Position numbers and translations under genes: made by a program. Shown piece by piece: positions 1 through 10,992 of a stretch of 48,597 bases of DNA. Numbering within the stretch: position 1 is the first letter of the stretch; the number at the start of each line of letters is the position of its first letter. The notes beneath the pieces were generated by a model. The model saw only the letters and a list, made by a program, of their open reading frames with translations. It searched no databases and was not told the DNA's origin. The stretch covers positions 1-48,597 of the forward strand of contig JAFXTS010000024.1 in assembly GCA_017535665.1 (NCBI GenBank), given 5' to 3'. The DNA is from Bacteroidales bacterium (lineage in GTDB: Bacteria > Bacteroidota > Bacteroidia > Bacteroidales > WCHB1-69).

Positions 1-1
1 C

Positions 2-1243
2 GTTGACGGTGAGCAACAGACCGCACAAAACAGCTGGTCGTTCACCGACGTACAGGTCAATCACACCCTCACGGCGACCTTCGCCCAGTACAGCTACACC
101 GTCACCACGACGGCTGGCGAGGGCGGTAGCGTCACTCCGGCAGGCACCACCAACGTGACCTACGGTGAGAGTCTGACGGTGACCATCGCGCCGGACGAGT
201 GCTATCAGATCGATGCCGTTTTTATCGACAGCGTCTTTGTGGGCGATGATGCCAGCTACACCTTCAGCAATGTGACCGAAAACCATACGATGGAGGTGAC
301 CTTCAGTTCCATTGAGTACACCGTTGGTTTCAGAGTTTATATGGATGATGAGATGGTGCTGTCAGACACCAGTTGGTGGTATTGTGGTGATTCGGTGGAG
401 GTTGAAGTACCGCTTTTCGACTGCTATCATATTGATTCTCTGAAAGTAAATGGCGATTGGGTGGAACCGACCGACTTATATACCATCGCTTCTTTGGATA
501 TGGATTATGAGATAGAAGCCTACCTCTATGCCGATCGGTTCTATGTCGCTACCTCTTCGCAGGGTAATGGCGTGGTGTTGCCCTCCGACACGTTGTGGGC
601 TTCCTGTGAGGAGGATGTCACAGTGACCTTTGTGCCTGAAACAGGCTGGCGTGTGCTGGATATCATTGTGGATGGCGAGAACTTGGGTGAGCCTTCTGAC
701 GACAGTTACACCTTTATTGCCATCTCTGAAAACCATACGATAGAAGTGATATTTGCGCTTCGTCAGTATGAGATTACCTCTTCGGTTGATCCTATCAATG
801 CGGGACAAATCACCCCGTATGGTACGCAGACGTATAACTATGGCGACAGTGTCACCTATTACATCACTCCGTTCCCCGAATATCGTATTGTTCGTGTGGA
901 GGTGGATGGAGAAGATGTTGGAGCAGTTGACAGCTACACCTTCAGCTTCGTGGATGACAATCACACGATTGTGGCCTATTTTGAAACGGTGGGTATTGAT
1001 GAAAGTAGCGCATCGCCAATCGTTATACGTGTGGCTGATGCAAATCTCTTTGTGGAGAGTGGAAGCCAGGGTCAGATACTTGCTGTTGAGGTGTTTGACC
1101 TTTCTGGCCGTTGCGTGATGCGACATGGGGCTGCCGGCACGATGTTGCAGCTCCCGCTGCAGGTTGCTACTGGTACATACGTAGTGCGCGTTATCACCAC
1201 CGAGACCATCGAAAATCGAAAGGTGTCGGTAATGCGCCGATAG
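2..1243 (+). CDS. T9SS-exported cell-surface protein with InlB-like B-repeats, 5' end outside the window
   Basis: The reading frame is open from base 2, so only the C-terminal ~413 residues are seen. It consists of four and a half repeats of about 70-80 residues, each ending in a motif like YTFSNVTENHTMEVTF or YTFSFVDDNHTIVAYF. This is the pattern of the divergent InlB B-repeat family common in Bacteroidota surface proteins. The last ~75 residues form a type A T9SS sorting domain: LFVES, then AVEVFDLSGRCV, then GTYVVRVITT and a basic end (VSVMRR). The protein is therefore expected to cross the outer membrane by T9SS and be anchored or released outside. No catalytic domain is visible in this part; an enzymatic or binding domain may lie upstream of the window. 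It ends just before a strong bidirectional terminator. Confidence 0.85.
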   Translation, partial: VDGEQQTAQNSWSFTDVQVNHTLTATFAQYSYTVTTTAGEGGSVTPAGTTNVTYGESLTVTIAPDECYQIDAVFIDSVFVGDDASYTFSNVTENHTMEVTFSSIEYTVGFRVYMDDEMVLSDTSWWYCGDSVEVEVPLFDCYHIDSLKVNGDWVEPTDLYTIASLDMDYEIEAYLYADRFYVATSSQGNGVVLPSDTLWASCEEDVTVTFVPETGWRVLDIIVDGENLGEPSDDSYTFIAISENHTIEVIFALRQYEITSSVDPINAGQITPYGTQTYNYGDSVTYYITPFPEYRIVRVEVDGEDVGAVDSYTFSFVDDNHTIVAYFETVGIDESSASPIVIRVADANLFVESGSQGQILAVEVFDLSGRCVMRHGAAGTMLQLPLQVATGTYVVRVITTETIENRKVSVMRR

Positions 1244-1264
1244 TTTTTTAGAAAGAATTTAATG

Positions 1265-1306
1265 AAAAAAGAGGCCTTCATTCAGATGAGTGAAGGCCTC
1301 TTTTTT
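1265..1306. terminator. Bidirectional rho-independent terminator
   Basis: A perfect 16-bp inverted repeat (A6 followed by GAGGCCTTCA, and its complement) encloses a 10-base loop. It has T runs on both strands, so it can end transcription of the T9SS cargo gene rightward and of the convergent asparaginase gene leftward. Confidence 0.93.
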
Positions 1307-1310
1307 GGTG

Positions 1311-2345
1311 TTATACGGTCATTTCTCCGCAGAGTGGCTGTTGCAGTTGTCGCACCACCTCCTCGCGGTCGCTGAAATTACCTAATAGATGCATCAGTTT
1401 GGTGACCGCGGCCTCCAAGGTCATGTCGTGGCCGCTCAATACGCCGGCTTTTTGCAGGTTGAGGCTCGTTTCGTACCGTCCCATCTCCACCGAGCCGGTG
1501 TGGCACTGTGAGATGTTCACGATGACGATGCCACGGTCGGTGGCGGCCTTCAGCTGACGGTAGAACCAGTCGGCTTGCGGTGCGTTGCCCGAACCGTAAG
1601 TTTTCAGCACCACCGCCCGCAGCCCCGGCACCTCCAAGGTGGCACGCATCACCTCTTCCCGCAGTCCGGGGAAGATGGTGAGTACCGCGATGTTGTTGTC
1701 GAACTGCGTGTTGGCTTGCAACGGCATCGGCTTTTCTACCTTGTGGGTGTATTCGGGGAAGTACTTGATATGTACGCCCGACTTGGCCAGCACTGGGTAG
1801 TTGTACGAACGGAAAGCGTTGAAATTGTCGGTGCTTTTCTTCGTGGTGCGGTTGCCACGCATCAGCGAGGTCTCGAAGAAGATGGCCACCTCGGGCACTA
1901 ATGCGCGCCCCTCGCTGTCTTGTGCGGCGGCAATCTCGATAGCGTTCATCACATTCTCCTTGGCATCGCTGCGGAGCATGCCCAAAGGCAGCTGCGAACC
2001 TGTGAAAATGACAGGCTTCGACAGGTCTCGCAGCATGAAACTGACAGCTGACGCGGAATAGGCCATCGTGTCGGTGCCGTGAAGCACGACAAAACCGTCG
2101 TAGTGGTCGTACTCGCTGCGGATGGTCTCCACAATCTGTGCCCAGAAGTCGGGAGCCACGTCCGATGAGTCGATCATCGGGTCGAATGAGACGGTGGAGA
2201 TGCGCACAGGCAGCTGGTCCAACTCCGGCAGGTAGCTGAGCATCTGCTCTTTACCTAATGGGGCAAGAGAACCCGTGGCCGGATTCTCGCCCATGCTGAT
2301 GGTACCGCCAGTCAGTATCAGAAGTACAGATATTTTTTTGTCCAT
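1311..2345 (-). CDS. ansA: Type I (cytoplasmic) L-asparaginase
   Basis: 344 residues, normal length for the family. It hydrolyses L-asparagine to aspartate and ammonia. The first catalytic threonine motif TGGTI is at residues 12-16 and the second motif, HGTDTMAYSAS, begins at residue 89 (catalytic T91, D92). Further conserved stretches are VIFTGSQLPLG and the C-terminal VVLKTYGSGNAP. There is no signal peptide, which points to the low-affinity cytoplasmic enzyme rather than the periplasmic type II enzyme. The start lies only 6 bases downstream of the enolase stop, so it is very probably read from the eno promoter. Related glutaminase-asparaginases are possible, but the length and N-terminus favour type I. 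Confidence 0.95.
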   Translation of the reverse strand: MDKKISVLLILTGGTISMGENPATGSLAPLGKEQMLSYLPELDQLPVRISTVSFDPMIDSSDVAPDFWAQIVETIRSEYDHYDGFVVLHGTDTMAYSASAVSFMLRDLSKPVIFTGSQLPLGMLRSDAKENVMNAIEIAAAQDSEGRALVPEVAIFFETSLMRGNRTTKKSTDNFNAFRSYNYPVLAKSGVHIKYFPEYTHKVEKPMPLQANTQFDNNIAVLTIFPGLREEVMRATLEVPGLRAVVLKTYGSGNAPQADWFYRQLKAATDRGIVIVNISQCHTGSVEMGRYETSLNLQKAGVLSGHDMTLEAAVTKLMHLLGNFSDREEVVRQLQQPLCGEMTV

Positions 2346-2351
2346 AGATGC

Positions 2352-3659
<1,308 letters not shown>

Positions 3660-3701
3660 TTATAGTTTAATGATTAAAAATTTATTCTTCATTAGCGGCT
3701 G

Positions 3702-3709
3702 CAAAGATA
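3702..3709 (-). promoter_or_regulatory. Promoter -7 box for eno (and ansA)
   Basis: On the minus strand the sequence reads TATCTTTG followed by CAGCC, an exact match to the Bacteroidota TAnnTTTG box in its usual TTTGCA context. It is 55 bases ahead of the enolase ATG. No clear -33 TTG is visible at the right distance. Confidence 0.75.
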
Positions 3710-3740
3710 CTATTTTTTTATGATAGCAGAACGCATCCCA

Positions 3741-3772
3741 TCTTTCATTTTTCAATTTTCAGTTTTCAACTC

Positions 3773-3781
<9 letters not shown>
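3741..3781. repeat. T/C-rich imperfect short-unit repeat tract (copy a)
   Basis: Several degenerate units of the form TTTTCAA / TTTTCAG / CTCTCAA in tandem. The tract covers the stop codon of the ABC-F gene and the spacer before the eno promoter. Related tracts occur at 5702-5730, 9141-9177, 17110-17178 and 48467-48495. Confidence 0.6.
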
Positions 3782-5698
<1,917 letters not shown>

Positions 5699-5701
5699 GC
5701 T

Positions 5702-5730
5702 AATCTTTCAAATCTCTCAAATCTATAAAT
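5702..5730. repeat. T/C-rich imperfect short-unit repeat tract (copy b)
   Basis: Short tract of units ATCTTTCAA / ATCTCTCAA / ATCTATAAA filling the gap between the ABC-F start and the sufE stop. It resembles the tract after the glycosyltransferase gene (17110-17178). Confidence 0.45.
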
Positions 5731-6136
5731 TCCCCTTCGCATACCCTCTAATCTGCTGAATCATAGACAGAAGTCCGTTGGAGCGGGTAGGGGAGAGGTG
5801 CTCCTTGATGCCGATCTGGTCGATGTAGCCGAGGTCGCTGGCCAGAATCTCCTGCGGGGTGTGTCCCGACAGCACCCGGATGAGCAGGTTGATGATGCCC
5901 TTCGTGATGATGGCATCGCTGTCGGCGCGGAAAAACAGTTTCCCATCGCTCATCTCCGCATGGAGCCACACTTGCGACTGACAGCCGGGAATCAGGTGCG
6001 CGTCATCCTTATATTGTGGATCGATGAGGGGCAGACTTTTCCCCAGCTCAATAATATAATTGTATTTGTCCATCCAGTCGTCGAACAACTCAAACTCTTC
6101 TATAATCGCGTTTTCCGCTTCTGCAATGCTGTTCAT
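5723..6136 (-). CDS. sufE: SufE family cysteine desulfuration protein
   Basis: 137 residues, typical SufE length. The conserved GCQSQVW motif holds the sulfur-accepting cysteine at residue 52. SufE takes persulfide sulfur from the cysteine desulfurase SufS and passes it to the SufBCD scaffold for Fe-S cluster assembly. No other suf gene lies in the window, so its partner is encoded elsewhere. The C-terminal part, with FRADSDAIITKG and IGIKEHLSPTRSNGL, also fits the family. It heads a leftward pair with the ABC-F gene. Confidence 0.95.
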   Translation of the reverse strand: MNSIAEAENAIIEEFELFDDWMDKYNYIIELGKSLPLIDPQYKDDAHLIPGCQSQVWLHAEMSDGKLFFRADSDAIITKGIINLLIRVLSGHTPQEILASDLGYIDQIGIKEHLSPTRSNGLLSMIQQIRGYAKGNL

Positions 6137-6202
6137 GTTTTATTTTATAAATTATTGATTATAAATATTTTATAAAAATTTGTATATTTGAGAATAGGAG
6201 TG

Positions 6203-6210
6203 CAAAATTA
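6203..6210 (-). promoter_or_regulatory. Promoter -7 box for sufE
   Basis: Minus strand reads TAATTTTG followed by CA, matching TAnnTTTG, 67 bases upstream of the sufE ATG in an AT-rich divergent spacer. Confidence 0.6.
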
Positions 6211-6263
6211 CAAAAAACTCACTGATTTTTTTGACTCAATTTTTTGAAATGAAAAATTAGTCG

Positions 6264-6271
6264 TATCTTTG
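6264..6271 (+). promoter_or_regulatory. Promoter -7 box for the AddB-like nuclease gene
   Basis: TATCTTTG followed by CTGA matches TAnnTTTG. A TTTG at 6243-6246 lies 17 bases upstream and is a plausible -33 element. The box ends 21 bases before the ATG, so the leader would be very short. Confidence 0.7.
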
Positions 6272-6292
6272 CTGACTGAATTGAATCGTCGT

Positions 6293-9106
6293 ATGAGTTT
6301 TATCGCCCATTTATCCCAAAAGATTGTTGATAATATTTCTGATAATCAGAAAATTATGGTAGTTTTGCCCAATCAGAGGGCAAGGCGACATCTTCTGTTA
6401 GAGATGGCGAATCGCATTGAGCATCCCGTCTTCGCCCCCACCATCGTCACGATGGACGAGCTGGTGCAGAGCCTATCGCCCCTCACGCTGGCCGACACCT
6501 CCCAGCAGCTGCTCGAACTCTTCCGCGTGTATTGGGCGTGCGACTTCCGCAACGACGACTCCTTCCTCACTTTTATGAACTGGTCGCGCACTTTTCTGAA
6601 AGATATTGACGAAATCGACCAGTACGACGGCGATGCGCGGCTCATTTTCTCCAATATCGCCGACCTTAAAGAGCTCGACTTTTTTGGACAGCATGAACTT
6701 ACGGAGAATCAGCGCAAATACCTCGATTTTTACCAGCATCTTTATGATTTGTATGAGCGCTTTCGTGCCCATCTTTACCAAAATCATCTGGGCTATAATG
6801 GAATGATTTATAGGGATGTAGCGGAAAATGCGGCGCAGTATTTACAGGGTTTTGAATATGATGATGTGATGTTTGCCGGCCTCTTGGCACTCGCTCCCAC
6901 CGAGCAGAAATTGGCCCGCGAAATTCGCAACCATGCAAAAGTGGATTTTATCTTCGATTTGGACCATTTTTATTATGATAACGATCACCTCGGCATCCAC
7001 AAGATGGTGCAGGAGGTGGCTGCCACTACACAACTTCAGAAGGTAGAGCAGGTGAGCGACGATTATCGGGAAATTCCCAAGAACATCACCATCACCGCAG
7101 CTTCGCAGGCTATGGGACAGGTGTATGCCGCGGTGCAGATTTTGGAGCAGATGACTCCTGCACAGCTGGAACGTACCGCCGTCGTCCTCGCCGACGAGTC
7201 GCTGCTGGTGCCGTTTGTGCATGCCTACGGACAGGAAAAGTGCAACATCACCATGCGCTATCCTGCTCGACATACTGCTGCCTTCCACCTCTTTCAAGAC
7301 CTGATGACCACTGCACAGAACTATCGCCGTCTCAACCACTTGGATGCCAGCGGAGTCCCTGGCTATTACCACAAGGATATTACCGCCCTTATTGGCAACC
7401 CCGTGTTGGCACAAGCTTTCTTTTCTGGTCAGTGGACAGCACAAAACGCAATGGATGAGGTGGTTGCTGTCAATAAGGCTTTCCTTACCTATGGTCATCT
7501 TAAAAATGTGCTGAAATTCGATTTCCCCGACCTGTCGAAAGAGGGCCGCGACTTTTTGAATGAGATTATCAATTTCCTCCAAAATACAGTCCAACAATTG
7601 GATAGCGAGGAAGAAAATGTGGATAGAGAAGTGCTGAAACTGTTGGTGCAGGAACTGAAAAAAGTGGATGAGCTGGCTGCCGGTTTCCAAGATTTCTTCT
7701 TGGACTTCCACACCCTCACCACGTTTATCAACGAGCAGGTGAGTGCGCTGGGACTACCCTTCGTGAGCAATCCCAACAAAGGTCTTCAGGTAATGGGAGT
7801 GTTGGAAACCAGAATGTTGGACTTCGATACGGTCATCATGCTTTCTGTGAATGAGGGTTGTATCCCAACGGGTAAGTCCACTGACTCCATGTTGCTTTTT
7901 GCAGTGAAAAAGCATTTCGGTCTGCCCACCTACGAGCACCACGACACGACGTATGCCTACCACTTCTTCCGCCTCTTGCAGCGGGCTTCCACTATCCACC
8001 TGATTTATAATGCCGACACCTCTGACTCGGCCAACGAAGAGAGCCGCTTTGTACGACAGTTGGAGTATGAGGTTCAGCATCAACAGCTTACGGATGTTAT
8101 TAAGATGAAACGCCGGCAGATTTCTGTGCCGCCTAAGCTCTCCCCACAGGGCAATGTCATTTCCATTACAAAGACCAAGTCTGACATTGCCACTCTTCAA
8201 AATATGACCTACTCGGTCAGCACGTTATCCACCTATATCAACTGTCCGTTACAGTTTTATTTGAGTAAGGTGGCACAGATTGAGGTGCCCCGCACCATTG
8301 ATGAGAATGTGGAGCAGAGCGTGGTGGGCAAGGTTATCCATGCAGTGCTGGAACAGGCGGCCAACGAGCTGAAGAACGTTGCTCAATCGCAGAGGAAGGA
8401 CATTATTCAAAAGTATCAGGATCTCATTGCAACCAATCCCATCTATCTACGTGATTTGTTTTGGGAAAGCGAGGAGGTGAAGGGACAGGACTTGACGCAG
8501 GGTAAGCTGTTTATTGCCGTGGAGGTGGTGAAGCGGCAGCTGGATAGGTATTTGAAGGAATGGCTCAAGGAACTCTCCAACCCCGAGCTTCATGTCAATA
8601 TAGTGGCTCCGGAGATGAAAATGGAGTTCGAGTTCTCGGTGGATGAGGAGAGAAAATTCAAGATGAAAGGCTTTGCCGATTTGGTGGAAAAGCGTGACGG
8701 CAAGACGGTTATTTTGGATTATAAGACAGGTAAAATCCACGAGTTGTGCTATTCCGACATGGACGACTTGTTCGGCGATCCTAAGTACAAGCAACTGTTG
8801 CAGTTGATTACTTATGCCTATATGTATTGGAAGCTAAAAGGTGGTGAACCACAGGATATTACTTGTGCGTTGGTAAGCTTCCAGTCGCTGATGTCGGGCG
8901 GCAATTTCTTGATGGAGCCGCAGAAGCCCACACCAGCTGGGAAGGGGACTGTGCCGTTGGAAATGACGGCAGAATTTCTTGAACTTTATGAGGGAAATCT
9001 GAAAAAACTCTTCCTCGGTATCATGGATGAAAAACTTCCGTTTGAGCAGACGACCGAATTAGACCATTGCAAATGGTGCGACTATTGTGCCGTCTGTGGG
9101 AGGTGA
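6293..9106 (+). CDS. AddB-like PD-(D/E)XK nuclease with an Fe-S type cysteine cluster
   Basis: About 937 residues. The N-terminal two thirds resembles the inactivated helicase-like part of AddB (MVVLPNQRARRHLLLE near the start, VMGVLETRMLDFDTVIMLSVNEG later) but has no Walker A motif. The C-terminal third is a RecB/Cas4-type nuclease: a first cysteine in NCPLQFYL, GKVIHAVLE, then GFADLVEKRDG and VILDYKTG supplying the catalytic D...DYK, QLLQLITYAYMY, and a terminal CKWCDYCAVC cluster that would complete a 4Fe-4S site. In AddAB the complex resects double-strand breaks for recombination. No addA partner is adjacent on either side. I chose ATG 6293 because the in-frame TTG upstream is part of the promoter. 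Confidence 0.85.
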   Translation: MSFIAHLSQKIVDNISDNQKIMVVLPNQRARRHLLLEMANRIEHPVFAPTIVTMDELVQSLSPLTLADTSQQLLELFRVYWACDFRNDDSFLTFMNWSRTFLKDIDEIDQYDGDARLIFSNIADLKELDFFGQHELTENQRKYLDFYQHLYDLYERFRAHLYQNHLGYNGMIYRDVAENAAQYLQGFEYDDVMFAGLLALAPTEQKLAREIRNHAKVDFIFDLDHFYYDNDHLGIHKMVQEVAATTQLQKVEQVSDDYREIPKNITITAASQAMGQVYAAVQILEQMTPAQLERTAVVLADESLLVPFVHAYGQEKCNITMRYPARHTAAFHLFQDLMTTAQNYRRLNHLDASGVPGYYHKDITALIGNPVLAQAFFSGQWTAQNAMDEVVAVNKAFLTYGHLKNVLKFDFPDLSKEGRDFLNEIINFLQNTVQQLDSEEENVDREVLKLLVQELKKVDELAAGFQDFFLDFHTLTTFINEQVSALGLPFVSNPNKGLQVMGVLETRMLDFDTVIMLSVNEGCIPTGKSTDSMLLFAVKKHFGLPTYEHHDTTYAYHFFRLLQRASTIHLIYNADTSDSANEESRFVRQLEYEVQHQQLTDVIKMKRRQISVPPKLSPQGNVISITKTKSDIATLQNMTYSVSTLSTYINCPLQFYLSKVAQIEVPRTIDENVEQSVVGKVIHAVLEQAANELKNVAQSQRKDIIQKYQDLIATNPIYLRDLFWESEEVKGQDLTQGKLFIAVEVVKRQLDRYLKEWLKELSNPELHVNIVAPEMKMEFEFSVDEERKFKMKGFADLVEKRDGKTVILDYKTGKIHELCYSDMDDLFGDPKYKQLLQLITYAYMYWKLKGGEPQDITCALVSFQSLMSGGNFLMEPQKPTPAGKGTVPLEMTAEFLELYEGNLKKLFLGIMDEKLPFEQTTELDHCKWCDYCAVCGR

Positions 9107-9111
9107 TGATT

Positions 9112-9141
9112 ATAAAAAAGAGATGCAATGAATTGCATCTC
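9112..9141. terminator. Terminator between convergent genes, stronger leftward
   Basis: Perfect 9-bp stem GAGATGCAA/TTGCATCTC (9120-9128 and 9133-9141) with a 4-base loop. On the minus strand it is followed by six T, so it should end lepA transcription. On the plus strand the following tract (AACTTTTC) is weaker. Confidence 0.8.
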
Positions 9142-9177
9142 AACTTTTCAATTCTCAGTTTTCAATTTTCAATTTCC
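9141..9177. repeat. T/C-rich imperfect short-unit repeat tract (copy c)
   Basis: Units CTTTTCAA, TTCTCAG, TTTTCAA, TTTTCAA in tandem, running from the terminator hairpin to the lepA stop codon. It closely matches the tract at 3741-3781. Confidence 0.6.
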
Positions 9178-10965
9178 TTAGTCCAGCTTCAGCACGGCGA
9201 GGAAGGCCGACTGCGGCACTTCCACGTTACCAATCTGGCGCATGCGCTTCTTGCCCTGCTTCTGCTTCTCCAAGAGTTTGCGCTTACGGGTGATATCGCC
9301 GCCGTAGCACTTGGCAGTTACATCCTTACGCACCTGTTTCACGGTTTCTCTCGCAATGATTTTGGAGCCGATGGCCGCCTGGATAGCGATGTCGAACTGC
9401 TGTCTCGGGATGAGTTCTTTCAGCTTTTCACAAATCTTTCGCCCAAAAGGATAGGCATTGTCCACATGGGTCAGCGAGGAAAGGGCATCCACTGAATCTC
9501 CATTCAGCAGAATATCCAATTTCACCAGATGTGCGGGCTTGTAGCTGGAGATATGATAGTCGAAAGAGGCGTACCCTTTTGAGATACTCTTCAACTTGTC
9601 GTAAAAGTCAAATACGATTTCACCCAGCGGCAGGTCGAAGGTAAGCTCCACACGGTTGGAGGCGATATAGACTTGGTTGAGCAGTGTGCCTCGTTTGTCA
9701 AGACAAAGTTTGATGATGGGACCGATGAAATCGTCCTTGCTGATGATCTGTGCCCGGATGTAGGGTTCCTCTACGTGGTCAATCATGGTGGGGGCGGGCA
9801 TCCCTGATGGGTTGTGAACCTCAATGAGCTCGCCTTTGGTGGTATAGAGGTTGTAGGAGACGTTGGGCACGGTGGCAATCACGTCCATGTTGAACTCGCG
9901 GTCGAGGCGCTCCTGCACGATTTCCATGTGCAGCAGTCCGAGGAAGCCGCAGCGGAAGCCGAAGCCGAGGGCTGCTGACGATTCGGGCACGAAGGTGAGG
10001 GAGGCGTCGTTGAGCTGGAGTTTCTCCAACGAGGCACGCAGCTCCTCGTACTGGTCGGCATCGGTGGGATAAACGCCAGCGAAGAGCATGGGTTTCACCT
10101 CCTGGAATCCGGCCACTGCCTCTGTACAGGGACGTTCCACCTGCGTTACGGTGTCGCCCACGCGCACCTCCTTTGAGGTCTTGATACCGGAAATGATGTA
10201 GCCGACATCGCCGGCCTTCATCACCTGGCGCGGCTCCTGCGTCATGCGCAACACGCCAATCTCATCGGCATCATACTCTTTGCCAGTGGACAAGAACTTG
10301 AGCTTGTCGCCCGTGTGCATGGTGCCGTTGAAAATGCGGAAATAGGAGATAATCCCTCTGTATGAGTTGAATACGGAGTCGAAGATGAGGGCTTGCAGGG
10401 GAGCGTCGGGGTCGCCTTTCGGGGCGGGGATGCGCTCGATGATGGCGGCCAGTAGTTCCTCCACGCCCAGTCCGGTCTTGCCGCTGGTCTCGATGATTTC
10501 CGACTCGTCGCAACCAATCAGGTCAATGATTTGGTCTTTCACCTCTGCCGGCATGGCGGCGGGCATGTCCATCTTGTTGAGTACGGGAATGATTTCGAGG
10601 TTGTTGTCGATGGCTAAATAAAGGTTGGAAATCGTCTGGGCCTGAACACCCTGCGTGGCATCCACCAGCAGCAGTGCGCCTTCGCATGCTGCAATGGAGC
10701 GGGACACCTCGTAGGAGAAGTCCACGTGACCGGGAGTGTCGATAAGGTTCAGCACATAATGCTCTCCCTTGTATTGGTAATCCATCTGGATGGCGTGGCT
10801 CTTGATGGTGATGCCACGCTCGCGTTCCAACGCCATGTCGTCCAACACCTGGTCTTGGAAATCGCGGTCATTCACCGTACCGGTGAATTGCAGCATTCGG
10901 TCTGCTAAGGTACTTTTCCCGTGGTCGATATGAGCGATGATGCAGAAGTTGCGGATGTTTTTCAT
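9178..10965 (-). CDS. lepA: Elongation factor 4 (LepA), back-translocating GTPase
   Basis: 595 residues, full length for EF-4. G1 AHIDHGKST at residues 11-19, the switch region [11 protein letters not shown]3 [12 protein letters not shown] and G4 NKMDMP are all present. The EF-4-specific C-terminal domain is recognisable from [25 protein letters not shown] through the basic tail [21 protein letters not shown]-4 acts on stalled or mistranslocated ribosomes. It follows the large CHU_C protein gene by 27 bases with no clear promoter in that gap. It may be read through from that gene or from a promoter inside its 3' end. Confidence 0.98.
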   Translation of the reverse strand: MKNIRNFCIIAHIDHGKSTLADRMLQFTGTVNDRDFQDQVLDDMALERERGITIKSHAIQMDYQYKGEHYVLNLIDTPGHVDFSYEVSRSIAACEGALLLVDATQGVQAQTISNLYLAIDNNLEIIPVLNKMDMPAAMPAEVKDQIIDLIGCDESEIIETSGKTGLGVEELLAAIIERIPAPKGDPDAPLQALIFDSVFNSYRGIISYFRIFNGTMHTGDKLKFLSTGKEYDADEIGVLRMTQEPRQVMKAGDVGYIISGIKTSKEVRVGDTVTQVERPCTEAVAGFQEVKPMLFAGVYPTDADQYEELRASLEKLQLNDASLTFVPESSAALGFGFRCGFLGLLHMEIVQERLDREFNMDVIATVPNVSYNLYTTKGELIEVHNPSGMPAPTMIDHVEEPYIRAQIISKDDFIGPIIKLCLDKRGTLLNQVYIASNRVELTFDLPLGEIVFDFYDKLKSISKGYASFDYHISSYKPAHLVKLDILLNGDSVDALSSLTHVDNAYPFGRKICEKLKELIPRQQFDIAIQAAIGSKIIARETVKQVRKDVTAKCYGGDITRKRKLLEKQKQGKKRMRQIGNVEVPQSAFLAVLKLD

Positions 10966-10992
10966 ATATATATTAGAGGGTGAAGTAGGGGA

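Noticed and set aside
6183..6190. TATATTTG as a second rightward promoter for the nuclease gene
   Set aside because: It matches TAnnTTTG but lacks the usual TTTGCA context and is followed by a much better placed TATCTTTG at 6264.
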